Shown here one piece after another: positions 45,351 through 55,719 of a stretch of 64,000 nucleotides of DNA. Position numbers and translations under genes: made by a program. The notes beneath the pieces are model-generated. The model was not told the DNA's origin and did no database searches. It was given only the letters and a program-made list of their open reading frames with translations. This DNA comes from Sphingobium fontiphilum (lineage in GTDB: Bacteria; Pseudomonadota; Alphaproteobacteria; Sphingomonadales; Sphingomonadaceae): the NCBI RefSeq assembly GCF_014196635.1, contig NZ_JACIEB010000009.1, positions 81,549-145,548 of the forward strand, given 5' to 3'. Numbering within the stretch: position 1 is the stretch's first letter; the number at the start of each line of letters is the position of its first letter.

Positions 45351-46007
45351 ATGGCCGCCGCCGAGCTGACCCTGTCGAGCAAGACCTATTCATCCTGGTC
45401 GCTGCGCGGCTGGCTGCTTTGCCGTCTGGCGGGGCTCAAGGTGCAGGAAAAGGCGATCCACATCGACGATCCCGCCAACCGCGCGGAATTGCTGCTTCTT
45501 TCGCCTTCCGTGCTGGTTCCGCGCCTCACCCATGAAGGCGCCAGCGTTTGGGACACGCTGGCGATCGCGGAATATCTGCATGAGCTTTATCCGGGTGCAG
45601 GAATGTATCCCGACGACCGAATCGCGCGGGCGCATTGCCGGTCGGTTTCGGGCGAGATCCACTCCGGATTTGCAAATCTGCGCTCCGCCCTGCCGATGAA
45701 TCTGAAGGTGCGGCATGAAAAATTCCCGATTTTCTCTGGCGCGAAGCCGGACATCGAGCGAATCGAGACAATCTGGACCGAATGCCTGACCCGTTATGGC
45801 GGCCCGTTCCTGTTCGGCGCCAGGCCCACTGTGGCCGACGCGATGGTCGCCCCGGTGGCGCAGCGCTTCCTGACCTATGCCGTGCCGCTGTCGGCCCCAT
45901 GTTCGGCCTATTGCGACACCATCAACAACTGGCCGCCCATGCGGGAATGGATCGACGCTTCCCGCGCGGAGCCGGACGAAGTGGAAGAACTCGATATCGA
46001 GTTCTGA
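45351..46007 (+). CDS. Glutathione S-transferase
   Basis: A 218-residue GST. The N-terminal thioredoxin-like domain has SSKTYSSWSLRGWLL (Ser/Tyr active-site region), VPRLTHEG and VWDTLAIAEYL. The all-alpha C-terminal domain has the N-capping pattern GARPTVADAMVAPV. GGGAGG seven bases before ATG 45351 is a strong ribosome site. It resembles the zeta/beta-like enzymes that sphingomonads carry in large numbers; the substrate is unknown. It is divergent from phaZ and convergent with the amidotransferase gene. Confidence 0.92.
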   Translation: MAAAELTLSSKTYSSWSLRGWLLCRLAGLKVQEKAIHIDDPANRAELLLLSPSVLVPRLTHEGASVWDTLAIAEYLHELYPGAGMYPDDRIARAHCRSVSGEIHSGFANLRSALPMNLKVRHEKFPIFSGAKPDIERIETIWTECLTRYGGPFLFGARPTVADAMVAPVAQRFLTYAVPLSAPCSAYCDTINNWPPMREWIDASRAEPDEVEELDIEF

Positions 46008-46020
46008 TCCGGACACCCGG

Positions 46021-46722
46021 TCAGCCTTTCACCCCCGCCAGCCATTCGCCGATCATCGCCCGCCCCGCCGCCACGGCGCCGGGGCCATGGGCGTCATGGT
46101 CATGGCGCAGGGCGACGCCGCATTTCCCCGCTATGTCCAGGTCGGCCCAGAAATGGGTCAGCCAGTCCTCAAAACGCGGATCCTCCCCCATTTCGGCATG
46201 AAATTGCAGGGCCAGCACGTTCGCGCCCCGCCGGAAGGCCTGATGGGCATAATGGTCGGTCGACGCCAGCAATTCGACGCCCTCGGGCAGGTCGAACGTG
46301 TCGCTATGCCAATGCAGGACCGGCACGTCGGCGATGTGGCGCAGGGGCGAGGCAGCGCCCCGATCATTGACGCTGACCGGCGCGAAACCCAGTTCCAAAT
46401 GCCCGCCGGGAAAAACCCGCGCGCCCAGCGCCGCCGCGATCATCTGGCTGCCCAGGCAAACGCCCAGCGTCGGCCGGTCATGCGCCAACCGCGCCGCCAG
46501 CTTTTCGATCTGCACCTTGATCCAGGGGTGAGCATCGGTTTCGTAAACGCCCATCGGACCGCCCATCATGATGAGCAGGTCCGGCTCGGTCAGGTCGACG
46601 CCCGCAAAAGCGGGGTCGGCGACATCGATCCGGTCGATATGATAGCCGGCCGCTTCGATCGGCTGGAGATAACCGGCGGCGCCTTCGCGCGGCACATGAC
46701 GAACGATCAGGGCTTTCTTCAT
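46021..46722 (-). CDS. Class I glutamine amidotransferase (GMP synthase-like domain)
   Basis: A 233-residue stand-alone GATase. The oxyanion-loop segment IMMGGPMGVYE, the nucleophile elbow LGVCLGSQMIA (Cys89) and the catalytic His in LALQFHAEM form the triad. Such proteins are usually annotated as glutamine amidotransferase or GMP-synthase-like; related E. coli YfeJ and gamma-glutamyl hydrolases act on glutamyl amides. No synthase partner is adjacent, so the acceptor is unknown. ATG 46722 is preceded by a weak AATGAAG-like site. Confidence 0.88.
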   Translation of the reverse strand: MKKALIVRHVPREGAAGYLQPIEAAGYHIDRIDVADPAFAGVDLTEPDLLIMMGGPMGVYETDAHPWIKVQIEKLAARLAHDRPTLGVCLGSQMIAAALGARVFPGGHLELGFAPVSVNDRGAASPLRHIADVPVLHWHSDTFDLPEGVELLASTDHYAHQAFRRGANVLALQFHAEMGEDPRFEDWLTHFWADLDIAGKCGVALRHDHDAHGPGAVAAGRAMIGEWLAGVKG

Positions 46723-46834
46723 TGCTGCGGAAGATCATAACAGCGCCCCGGCGCAACGCCACCGATCCCTTCTTGCCCCGTCCCAAATCCGGCTTTGCCC
46801 GGATGCCGCAACAACGCCGCGCGCTTCGCCCATG

Positions 46835-46864
46835 AAAAAAGGCCCCCTCCGGCAGGAGGGAGCC
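46835..46864 (-). terminator. Rho-independent terminator of acnA
   Basis: On the minus strand, GGCTCCCTCC-tgcc-GGAGGGGGCC is followed by TTTTTT. It lies 24 bases after the acnA stop and before the amidotransferase gene on the same strand. Confidence 0.87.
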
Positions 46865-46887
46865 TCTTTCATGCCAGGCAGAAGCGA

Positions 46888-49560
<2,673 letters not shown>

Positions 49561-49806
49561 GTCTGTATCGTCTCCTCGCAAGTGCCCGGGCCGCGCGGCA
49601 AATGGGGGAGACGCTGTGCCGACGCCCGCCCGTGTCGGAGCGGGAGACGGAAAGCGCATCGACCGGCGGTCAAAGCGGATGGTCCCGTTGGTGCAGCGCC
49701 ATAGCGAAGTGGGGCCATGAGTCAAATGGGAAGCCATGCTTTTCCTCCGTGTTTCCCGACTTGGCTCTGGCAAGACGCCGGCCGCATCGCTAAGCCGCAC
49801 GCTTTC

Positions 49807-49825
49807 CGTTCAGATGTTCTGAACG
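49807..49825. promoter_or_regulatory. Perfect 8-bp palindrome upstream of rph
   Basis: CGTTCAGA-tgt-TCTGAACG ends 17 bases before the rph start, just ahead of its ribosome site. It could be an operator or a small RNA hairpin. No T-run follows in either direction, so it is not a terminator. Confidence 0.5.
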
Positions 49826-49842
49826 CTTGGGAGAAGAAATAT

Positions 49843-50559
49843 ATGCGTCCTTCCGGCCGCGCGCCCGACCAGATGCGCGAAATCACCATGGAACCCGGCT
49901 TCACCGTCCATGCCGAGGGAAGCTGCCTCGTCAGCTTCGGCGACACGCGCGTGCTGTGCACCGCGTCGGTGGAGGAAAAAGTGCCGCCCTTCCTGCGCGG
50001 CAAGGGGTCGGGCTGGGTCACGGCCGAATATGGCATGTTGCCCCGCGCCACCCATACGCGCGGCAGCCGGGAAGCGGCCAAGGGCAAGCAGTCGGGCCGC
50101 ACCCAGGAAATACAGCGCCTCATCGGCCGCTCGCTGCGCACGGTCGTTGACCTGAAAAAACTGGGCGAGCGCCAGATCGTCGTCGATTGCGACGTGATCC
50201 AGGCCGATGGCGGCACCCGCACCGCCTCCATTTCCGGCGGCTTCGTCGCGCTGCGCATCGCCATCGACAAGCTGATCGCGTCGGGCGCCCTGGCCGAAGA
50301 CCCGATCATCCAGAATGTCGCCGCGATCAGTTGCGGCATCTACAACGGCACGCCCGTGCTCGACCTCGACTATGCCGAAGACAGCAATGCCGAAACCGAC
50401 GCCAACCTGATCCTGACCGGCGACGGCAAGTTCGCCGAAGTGCAGGCCACGGCCGAAGGCGCGGCCTATGACGAGGAGGAACTGCTCCGCCTGCTCCGCC
50501 TCGCCCGCATCGGCTGCGCGAAAATCTTCGCGGCGCAGGACGCGGTGACGGGACGTTAA
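49843..50559 (+). CDS. rph: Ribonuclease PH
   Basis: A 238-residue phosphorolytic 3'-5' exoribonuclease that trims tRNA 3' ends. [52 protein letters not shown] (phosphate-binding Arg nearby) and [12 protein letters not shown] are characteristic. GGGAGAA lies seven bases before ATG 49843. The open frame extends upstream, but without family sequence. rph leads into rdgB and hemW, an order common in alphaproteobacteria. Confidence 0.97.
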   Translation: MRPSGRAPDQMREITMEPGFTVHAEGSCLVSFGDTRVLCTASVEEKVPPFLRGKGSGWVTAEYGMLPRATHTRGSREAAKGKQSGRTQEIQRLIGRSLRTVVDLKKLGERQIVVDCDVIQADGGTRTASISGGFVALRIAIDKLIASGALAEDPIIQNVAAISCGIYNGTPVLDLDYAEDSNAETDANLILTGDGKFAEVQATAEGAAYDEEELLRLLRLARIGCAKIFAAQDAVTGR

Positions 50560-50638
50560 GCGACCGCTATCGTCACTGCGGGCTTGACCCGGGGTCCTGC
50601 TTTCCGTTGACGGGCGCGGACATCAGAGAAATTAGCAT

Positions 50639-50728
50639 ATCGTCGTGCCGGGCTTGACCCGGCATCCCGCTCTCCCTTTGATTGGCGGAACAATGAGCGG
50701 GATCCCGGCTCAGGGCCGGGATGACGAT
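50639..50728. repeat. 90-bp intergenic palindromic repeat
   Basis: The outer arms are ATCGTC and GACGAT. A first hairpin TGCCGGG-cttga-CCCGGCA and a second ATCCCGGC-tcag-GGCCGGGAT lie inside, with CCCGCTC pairing GAGCGGG. A partial, more diverged half copy is visible at 50571-50600. The plan is that of the elements inside glyS. Confidence 0.85.
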
Positions 50729-50740
50729 GAATGGATCGAC

Positions 50741-50980
50741 ATGATGTGGAACGGAAAACCCTGGTTTAGACGTTTTGGCTTGCCGTTCTGGTTGGTGCCG
50801 ATCAGTTGGGAAGGTTGGACGATCCAGTTGCTCGGCGTTCCATTGACCGCCATTCCAGCCTATCTGACCGTTGTCGTTTTCGAGGAGGGTAGTCTGTCAT
50901 TTCTGCTCGCTTCTGCGGCCTTCATTGCCCTTGCCAGCTTTATTCTGACGCTGGCCATTTGGCACATTGAGAAAAACTGA
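50741..50980 (+). CDS. Small hypothetical membrane protein
   Basis: A 79-residue protein. The N-terminus is aromatic ([20 protein letters not shown]) and is followed by two hydrophobic helices (about 25-45 and 48-72), with a short tail ending HIEKN. An in-frame start at 50645 exists but falls in the palindromic repeat and would translate it, so ATG 50741 (or 50744) is preferred; no good ribosome site is present. The end lies ten bases before rdgB. GC content looks lower than in rph or rdgB. No family is recognised. Confidence 0.6.
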   Translation: MMWNGKPWFRRFGLPFWLVPISWEGWTIQLLGVPLTAIPAYLTVVVFEEGSLSFLLASAAFIALASFILTLAIWHIEKN

Positions 50981-50990
50981 GAGTGAGCAG

Positions 50991-51620
50991 ATGACCGACC
51001 AATTCGGACAGGAACAGGCGATCCGCAAACTGACGCCCGGCAAGCTGGTGATCGCCAGCCATAATGCGGGCAAGGTGCGGGAAATCGCGGCGCTGCTCGG
51101 CCCCTATGGCATAGAGCCGATTTCGGCTGGATCGCTCGACCTGCCCGAACCGGAGGAAACCGGCACCACCTTCATCGCCAATGCGGAGCTGAAGGCGATG
51201 CAGGCGGCCGACCTCTCTGGCCTGCCCGCGCTGGCCGACGACAGCGGCCTGTGTGTCGAGGCGCTGGGCGGCGATCCCGGCCTGTTCTCCGCCCGCTGGG
51301 CCGGGCCGGGCAAGGATTTCGCCCTGGCCATGCAAAAGGTCTGGGACGGGATCGAGGCAAAGGGGCCGGACGCAGGCCATGACGCCCATTTCATCTGCGC
51401 CCTCGCCCTCGCCTGGCCCGACGGCCATGTCGAGGCGTTCGAAGGCCGTGTCGACGGTACGCTCGTCTGGCCGCCGCGCGGGGACAAGGGCTTTGGCTAT
51501 GATCCGATGTTCGCGCCCAATGGCTTTGACATCACATTCGGCGAAATGGACCCGGCGAAGAAACACGCGATGAGCCACCGCGCCGACGCCTTCGCGCAAC
51601 TGGTGAAGGCGGTTTTCTAG
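50991..51620 (+). CDS. rdgB: RdgB/HAM1-type XTP/dITP diphosphatase
   Basis: A 209-residue house-cleaning nucleotide pyrophosphatase that hydrolyses dITP, XTP and dHAPTP. It contains [14 protein letters not shown], the [26 protein letters not shown] core and [12 protein letters not shown] plus SHRADA. I chose ATG 50991 (MTDQFGQEQ), with GAGAG upstream, over ATG 50967. It follows the small membrane gene by ten bases and is separated from hemW by the antisense CAP gene. Confidence 0.96.
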   Translation: MTDQFGQEQAIRKLTPGKLVIASHNAGKVREIAALLGPYGIEPISAGSLDLPEPEETGTTFIANAELKAMQAADLSGLPALADDSGLCVEALGGDPGLFSARWAGPGKDFALAMQKVWDGIEAKGPDAGHDAHFICALALAWPDGHVEAFEGRVDGTLVWPPRGDKGFGYDPMFAPNGFDITFGEMDPAKKHAMSHRADAFAQLVKAVF

Positions 51621-51626
51621 GCTCGC

Positions 51627-52358
51627 CTAGCCCCCTTCCACCGGTTGCGGCGCGACCGCGTCAACGCCCGACGTCGCCATGGCGGGCGGCGCATCATCCG
51701 CGTCCAGCGGATTTTTGCCAAAATTGTTGCCCGCCGGGAAATAACGGCAGACCAGATATTCATAATTTTCCCCGTCGCCCAGCGCGCAGCCGACCCGCCG
51801 GGTGCCCCGCCACACCATCTGGGTATAATGGCCGACATCCTGCCAGCGTCCGGTGTCGCTGAAGTCGGGCAGACGGGCCTCCACGCGGAAATGCGCCTTT
51901 TCCGCGATGAAGGAATCGACCATCACGTCATAGCCATAGAGGCGTCGCGGCCCCATCCACATATTTTCCCCGCTCGCGGGAATATCGCGGGAGGCCTTGA
52001 CGGAATGGACGAAGCGGCCCGTGACGGCCATGTGCGCGGCGTGGCGCGCCGCATCGGCGGCCAGCGCCGGATCCCAGACAAGCGGCGCGATGCCCAGCGC
52101 CGCGCGCTCGCCATTATGGGCGTCCAGCATCACCTGTCGCAACAGATCGTCGCCACGCGGCGCTTCGGTCATGCCATAATAGGCGGCGGGCATCACCGCG
52201 CCCGGCGCGGGCGCCGATGACGCGGACGGCGGCTGGGCTGCCTTCGCCTCAGCGGCGGGCGCGGCGCCTTGCTCCACGGCCGACGCCACCGGCGCTGAAA
52301 CCATCGCAGCGGCCGATAGCCACAGCCCCACAATCCGTCTAAAGACGCCCCCGCCCAT
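51627..52358 (-). CDS. Exported CAP/SCP-domain protein
   Basis: A 243-residue protein with signal peptide MGGGVFRRIVGLWLSAAAMVSAPVASA and a low-complexity Ala/Pro linker (about 28-60). The CAP (PR-1/SCP) domain has MLDAHNGERAALG, ARHAAHMA, SGENMWMG and VGHYTQMVWRGTRRVGCA, and the family His/Glu residues are all present. Bacterial CAP proteins are secreted, with roles that remain largely unknown. Its ATG at 52358 overlaps the divergent hemW ATG, and its 3' end faces rdgB, so it lies antisense inside what is usually an rdgB-hemW operon. Confidence 0.88.
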   Translation of the reverse strand: MGGGVFRRIVGLWLSAAAMVSAPVASAVEQGAAPAAEAKAAQPPSASSAPAPGAVMPAAYYGMTEAPRGDDLLRQVMLDAHNGERAALGIAPLVWDPALAADAARHAAHMAVTGRFVHSVKASRDIPASGENMWMGPRRLYGYDVMVDSFIAEKAHFRVEARLPDFSDTGRWQDVGHYTQMVWRGTRRVGCALGDGENYEYLVCRYFPAGNNFGKNPLDADDAPPAMATSGVDAVAPQPVEGG

Positions 52359-53532
52359 GACCCCCAGTCCCCCCCTGTCCGAACCGGCCCCCGCCGATTC
52401 CCTCGCACTATATGTGCATTGGCCCTTTTGCGTCTCTAAATGTCCCTATTGCGATTTCAACAGCCATGTGCGCGACATTATCGACATGCAGGCATGGCGC
52501 GCGGCATTGCTGGCCGACATGGCGCATGAAGCGGCGCTCACGCCCGGACGGCGGCTTTCCTCCATCTTCTTTGGCGGCGGCACGCCTTCGCTGATGCCGC
52601 CCGCGCTGGTGGCGGATCTGATCGCGGCGGCCGAGCGCCATTGGGGCCTGTCGCCCGATATCGAGATCACGCTGGAGGCCAACCCCAATTCGGTCGAGGC
52701 CGCCCGCTTTGCCGACATCGCTGCGGCAGGGGTCAACCGCGTGTCGCTCGGCCTTCAGGCGCTCGACAATGACGCGCTGCATTTCCTCGGCCGCGCCCAT
52801 GATGTGGACGAAGGTCTGGCCGCGCTGGCCATCGCGCAGCGGGTGTTCAACCGCGTCAGCTTCGATCTCATCTACGCCCGCCCCGGCCAGAGCGAAGCGG
52901 ATTGGAAGGCTGAACTTGCCCGCGCGCTATCCTTCGGAACCGGGCACCTCTCGCTCTATCAACTGACCATCGAACCGGGCACCCGCTTCGCCACGCTGGT
53001 TCAGCAGGGCAAGCTGACGCCCGCCGACCCCGATCATGGCGCAACCCTTTATGAACTGACGCAGGCGATGACGGCGGAAGCGGGCATCCCCGCCTATGAA
53101 ATCAGCAACCATGCCCGTCCGGGTCAGGAAAGCCGCCACAACCTGACCTATTGGCGCTATGGCGATTATGTCGGCATCGGCCCTGGCGCCCATGGCCGTC
53201 GTGGCGGCATGGCGACCTTGCGCCACAAGAAGCCGGAAAATTGGATGAGCGCCCTCGCCCGCAACGGCCATGGCCTGCACGGCGAAACCCCGCTCTCCCC
53301 GGCAGACCGGGCGAGCGAGGCGCTGCTGATGGGATTGCGGCTGGGCGAAGGCGTGGACCTGGCCCGCATCGCCGCCCTCTCGGGCCTGCCGGCCAGGCAA
53401 ATCGTCGACGAGCCGGCCATCGAGAAACTGGGCGCGCTGGGGCTCGTCGCAAAAGCCGGCCAGCATTTACGGGTCGAAGCGGCGGGCATGTTGCTGCTCG
53501 ACGCCATCCTGCCGGAAATCGTCAGGGCTTAG
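52357..53532 (+). CDS. hemW: Radical SAM family heme chaperone HemW
   Basis: A 391-residue HemW. The radical SAM motif CVSKCPYC gives Cys25, Cys29 and Cys32, followed by GGGTPSLMP, ITLEANPNSVE and NRVSLGLQ of the barrel, and a C-terminal HemN-like domain. It has the HemW rather than HemN pattern because the N-terminal HemN extension is missing. HemW delivers haem to respiratory enzymes. ATG 52357 overlaps the divergent CAP gene start, so no promoter region separates them. It overlaps the 3' end of the M56 gene by four bases. Confidence 0.93.
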   Translation: MTPSPPLSEPAPADSLALYVHWPFCVSKCPYCDFNSHVRDIIDMQAWRAALLADMAHEAALTPGRRLSSIFFGGGTPSLMPPALVADLIAAAERHWGLSPDIEITLEANPNSVEAARFADIAAAGVNRVSLGLQALDNDALHFLGRAHDVDEGLAALAIAQRVFNRVSFDLIYARPGQSEADWKAELARALSFGTGHLSLYQLTIEPGTRFATLVQQGKLTPADPDHGATLYELTQAMTAEAGIPAYEISNHARPGQESRHNLTYWRYGDYVGIGPGAHGRRGGMATLRHKKPENWMSALARNGHGLHGETPLSPADRASEALLMGLRLGEGVDLARIAALSGLPARQIVDEPAIEKLGALGLVAKAGQHLRVEAAGMLLLDAILPEIVRA

Positions 53533-55160
53533 TCGTCGCCCTGCTGCATGTTCGCGATTTCCTCGTCAATGTCGCGCAGGGCGTCGGCCCGATCGTCGGC
53601 AGGGATCATGCCCAGCGCCGCGACCTGACGGCGGGCGATGCGCAGCGCCGCCAGCGCCGCGGCTTTGCCCTGCCGCTCGGCCCGCGCGGCCATCCGCTCA
53701 GCGTCGCGGGCGATGCGTTCAGCGTCAGCTCCCGCCCGTTCAGCGGCTCTCGCCTGCCGGTCGATCGCCGCCTGACAGATGCGAACCCTTATGGTCTTGC
53801 GGCCATCCGCCCCGGTCTTTTCGCTGTGCGACACCATGTCGCCGCCTTCGCAACCATCGCGCACATCGACATGGGGCACCATCCTGCGGATTTCGGCGTC
53901 AGTGGGCACGCGGTGTGTTTCGACCCGACCGTCCGCATGTTTGACGATGATCCGCCCCTTTTCGCTGCGCACCGAAACGGAGGGCGCGGGCGGCACCGGC
54001 GGAACCGGAGGCGCCATGTCGGCGGTCGGGGTCGGCGGCGCGGGCGGCGCGGGCGGCGGCGCAATATCGGCGATCACCAGCGATGGCTCAGCCGGTTCGA
54101 CGGGCGCTTCTGGCGCGGGCGGCGGCGCGGGGGCCGTCGGCTCCAGCGCGGCGGCGGGCTGGATCACCATGCCGCCAATGTCGGCCAGGCGAGAAAGCTT
54201 CATGTCCTGCACGCTGTCGGTGATGGCGGCGACCTGCTGCGCGGCGCGGCTGCCCGATGCGGTAAGGACAAGGCCCGCGCTGGTCACAAGCGCGACGGCG
54301 GCCATGCCCCAGCTGATGCGGTGGAGGGAAACGGCGTGACTGGAGAGCATTTTCAACCTCCCTTTCAAGGATGTGAGGCGGGTGAGGTGACAGGCGGCGG
54401 CGAACTGGCGGCCGCCGCTGGCCGCCTTCAATATGGCGCGGCCATAGGCATGGGCGTGATCCTGCCCATAGAGCGCGAGCACGCGCGCGTCGCAGGCCAG
54501 TTCCTGATCGGCACGATAGGCGCGATATGCGATCCAGGCGATGGGATTGCACCAGTGCAGCGCCAGCAGGCCCAGCGCCGCCATATTGGCGGCCAGATCG
54601 CCCCGTTCATGATGCGCCCGCTCGTGCGCGATCGCCATCATCTGTTCCTGATCGTCGTAACGCAGGGAAAAATCGACCGGCAGGGCGATGACCGGATGGA
54701 AAACCCCGAAGGCCAGCGGGCCGCTGACGCGCGGGCTGGTGACGATCATGATCCGCCCGCCATCTTCCAGCACGGTTGCCTCGCGCAGCACCAGCCGGCG
54801 GAAACGGACATAGCCGATGGCCTGCACCAACAGGAAAAGGATTGCGCCCGTCAGCCATAAGCCGAAGGCCAGTTCCAGCCATGGAAATGCAGCCGCCTCC
54901 GACGGCGCGGAAGGCAAGGCGGCAGCAGATGCCGGCATCAGCAAATCGGGCAGACCGGCCTGGTCAACCGCGCTGTGCAGCGGCGAGGGACTGGCCATGT
55001 CCTGCGGAATGGCGGGCAGGATGAGGCGCGCGACCGGCAACGCCCACAGGGCATAGGCCGTCCCCGCCCCCAGCCAGCGCGCCACCGGCCGTCGCAGCAG
55101 CATCACCAGCGCCATCAACAGCGTCGTGGCGAGCAATGTTTCGACCATCCAGACGCTCAT
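53529..55160 (-). CDS. M56-family (BlaR1-like) membrane metallopeptidase
   Basis: A 543-residue signalling protease. The N-terminal membrane helices (about 5-22, 35-50 and 98-117) flank a cytoplasmic gluzincin domain with HERAH (His179, Glu180, His183). A further helix lies near 285-300. The C-terminal extracytoplasmic part has a Pro-rich stretch (about 340-400), a small domain and a final Arg/Ala-rich coiled coil (about 465-520). There is no penicillin-binding sensor domain, so beta-lactam sensing is not implied. It overlaps the blaI-type gene by ATGA and should cleave that repressor on receiving a signal. Confidence 0.9.
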   Translation of the reverse strand: MSVWMVETLLATTLLMALVMLLRRPVARWLGAGTAYALWALPVARLILPAIPQDMASPSPLHSAVDQAGLPDLLMPASAAALPSAPSEAAAFPWLELAFGLWLTGAILFLLVQAIGYVRFRRLVLREATVLEDGGRIMIVTSPRVSGPLAFGVFHPVIALPVDFSLRYDDQEQMMAIAHERAHHERGDLAANMAALGLLALHWCNPIAWIAYRAYRADQELACDARVLALYGQDHAHAYGRAILKAASGGRQFAAACHLTRLTSLKGRLKMLSSHAVSLHRISWGMAAVALVTSAGLVLTASGSRAAQQVAAITDSVQDMKLSRLADIGGMVIQPAAALEPTAPAPPPAPEAPVEPAEPSLVIADIAPPPAPPAPPTPTADMAPPVPPVPPAPSVSVRSEKGRIIVKHADGRVETHRVPTDAEIRRMVPHVDVRDGCEGGDMVSHSEKTGADGRKTIRVRICQAAIDRQARAAERAGADAERIARDAERMAARAERQGKAAALAALRIARRQVAALGMIPADDRADALRDIDEEIANMQQGDD

Positions 55161-55525
55161 GCCTTCAACTCCCTCAGCAAAGCCTCAAGTTCAGCAATGT
55201 CGTCCGGCGACAACTGGTCTTGTTGCGCCAGTTGCGCCACCAGCGGCGAAATGCGGCCGCCGAACAGCCGGTCGATCAGCCGCCCGGATTCGCCCGCGAC
55301 ATAATCGTCCCGCGCGATCAGCGGGCGATAGAGGAAACGGCGACCATCCTGATCGGCGGCGATGGCGTCCTTGGCCATCAGGCGCGACAACAACGTCTTG
55401 ACCGTCTGAAGCGTCCAGTCGCGTTCTTCCGCGATCCGCTCCGCCACATCGGCGGCGGTCAGCGGCGCGCGTTCCCACAGCACCGCCATGACCGCATATT
55501 CCGCATCGCTGATCTTCTCGTGCAT
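55157..55525 (-). CDS. BlaI/MecI/CopY-family transcriptional repressor
   Basis: A 122-residue winged-helix repressor, starting MHEKISDAEYAVMAVLW with DVAERI and TVKTLLSRLMAKDAI in the recognition region and a C-terminal dimer helix. Its stop overlaps the M56 peptidase start. A perfect operator pair lies 43-75 bases upstream, so autoregulation is likely. Without a beta-lactamase in the window, the regulated genes other than this operon are unknown. Confidence 0.93.
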   Translation of the reverse strand: MHEKISDAEYAVMAVLWERAPLTAADVAERIAEERDWTLQTVKTLLSRLMAKDAIAADQDGRRFLYRPLIARDDYVAGESGRLIDRLFGGRISPLVAQLAQQDQLSPDDIAELEALLRELKA

Positions 55526-55567
55526 CGAACCATTCCGTGATTGAAAGGGCGTAAGCGGCCTTATCGT

Positions 55568-55600
55568 CTACATCTGTAATCAATACGATTACAGATGTAG
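55568..55600 (-). promoter_or_regulatory. Double BlaI operator
   Basis: A perfect 14-bp inverted repeat, CTACATCTGTAATC-aatac-GATTACAGATGTAG. Each arm contains its own TACA-N2-TGTA dyad (55569-55578 and 55590-55599), the BlaI/MecI half-operator pattern. The centres are 21 bases apart, two helical turns, so two dimers could bind the same face. It lies 43 bases before the repressor gene. Confidence 0.85.
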
Positions 55601-55638
55601 TCAATCGAAATGTCGACGAACGACATGGCGGAGATGAC

Positions 55639-55670
55639 GAACGACCGGCTCCCCATGGAGCCGGTCGTTC
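55639..55670. other. Perfect 14-bp hairpin without T-run
   Basis: GAACGACCGGCTCC-ccat-GGAGCCGGTCGTTC. It lies between the blaI operator and the 3' end of the exported unknown at 55720. No poly-T follows on either strand; it may still end transcription or stabilise the 3' end of the exported gene's mRNA. Confidence 0.7.
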
Positions 55671-55719
55671 GGGGAAGGCAGAGCATCGGGAGAACTGATC
55701 CCGTCCGGCGATGCCCCCC

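Noticed and set aside
50645..50740. N-terminal extension of the small membrane protein
   Set aside because: It would translate the palindromic repeat; the hydrophobic, likely real part starts at 50741.
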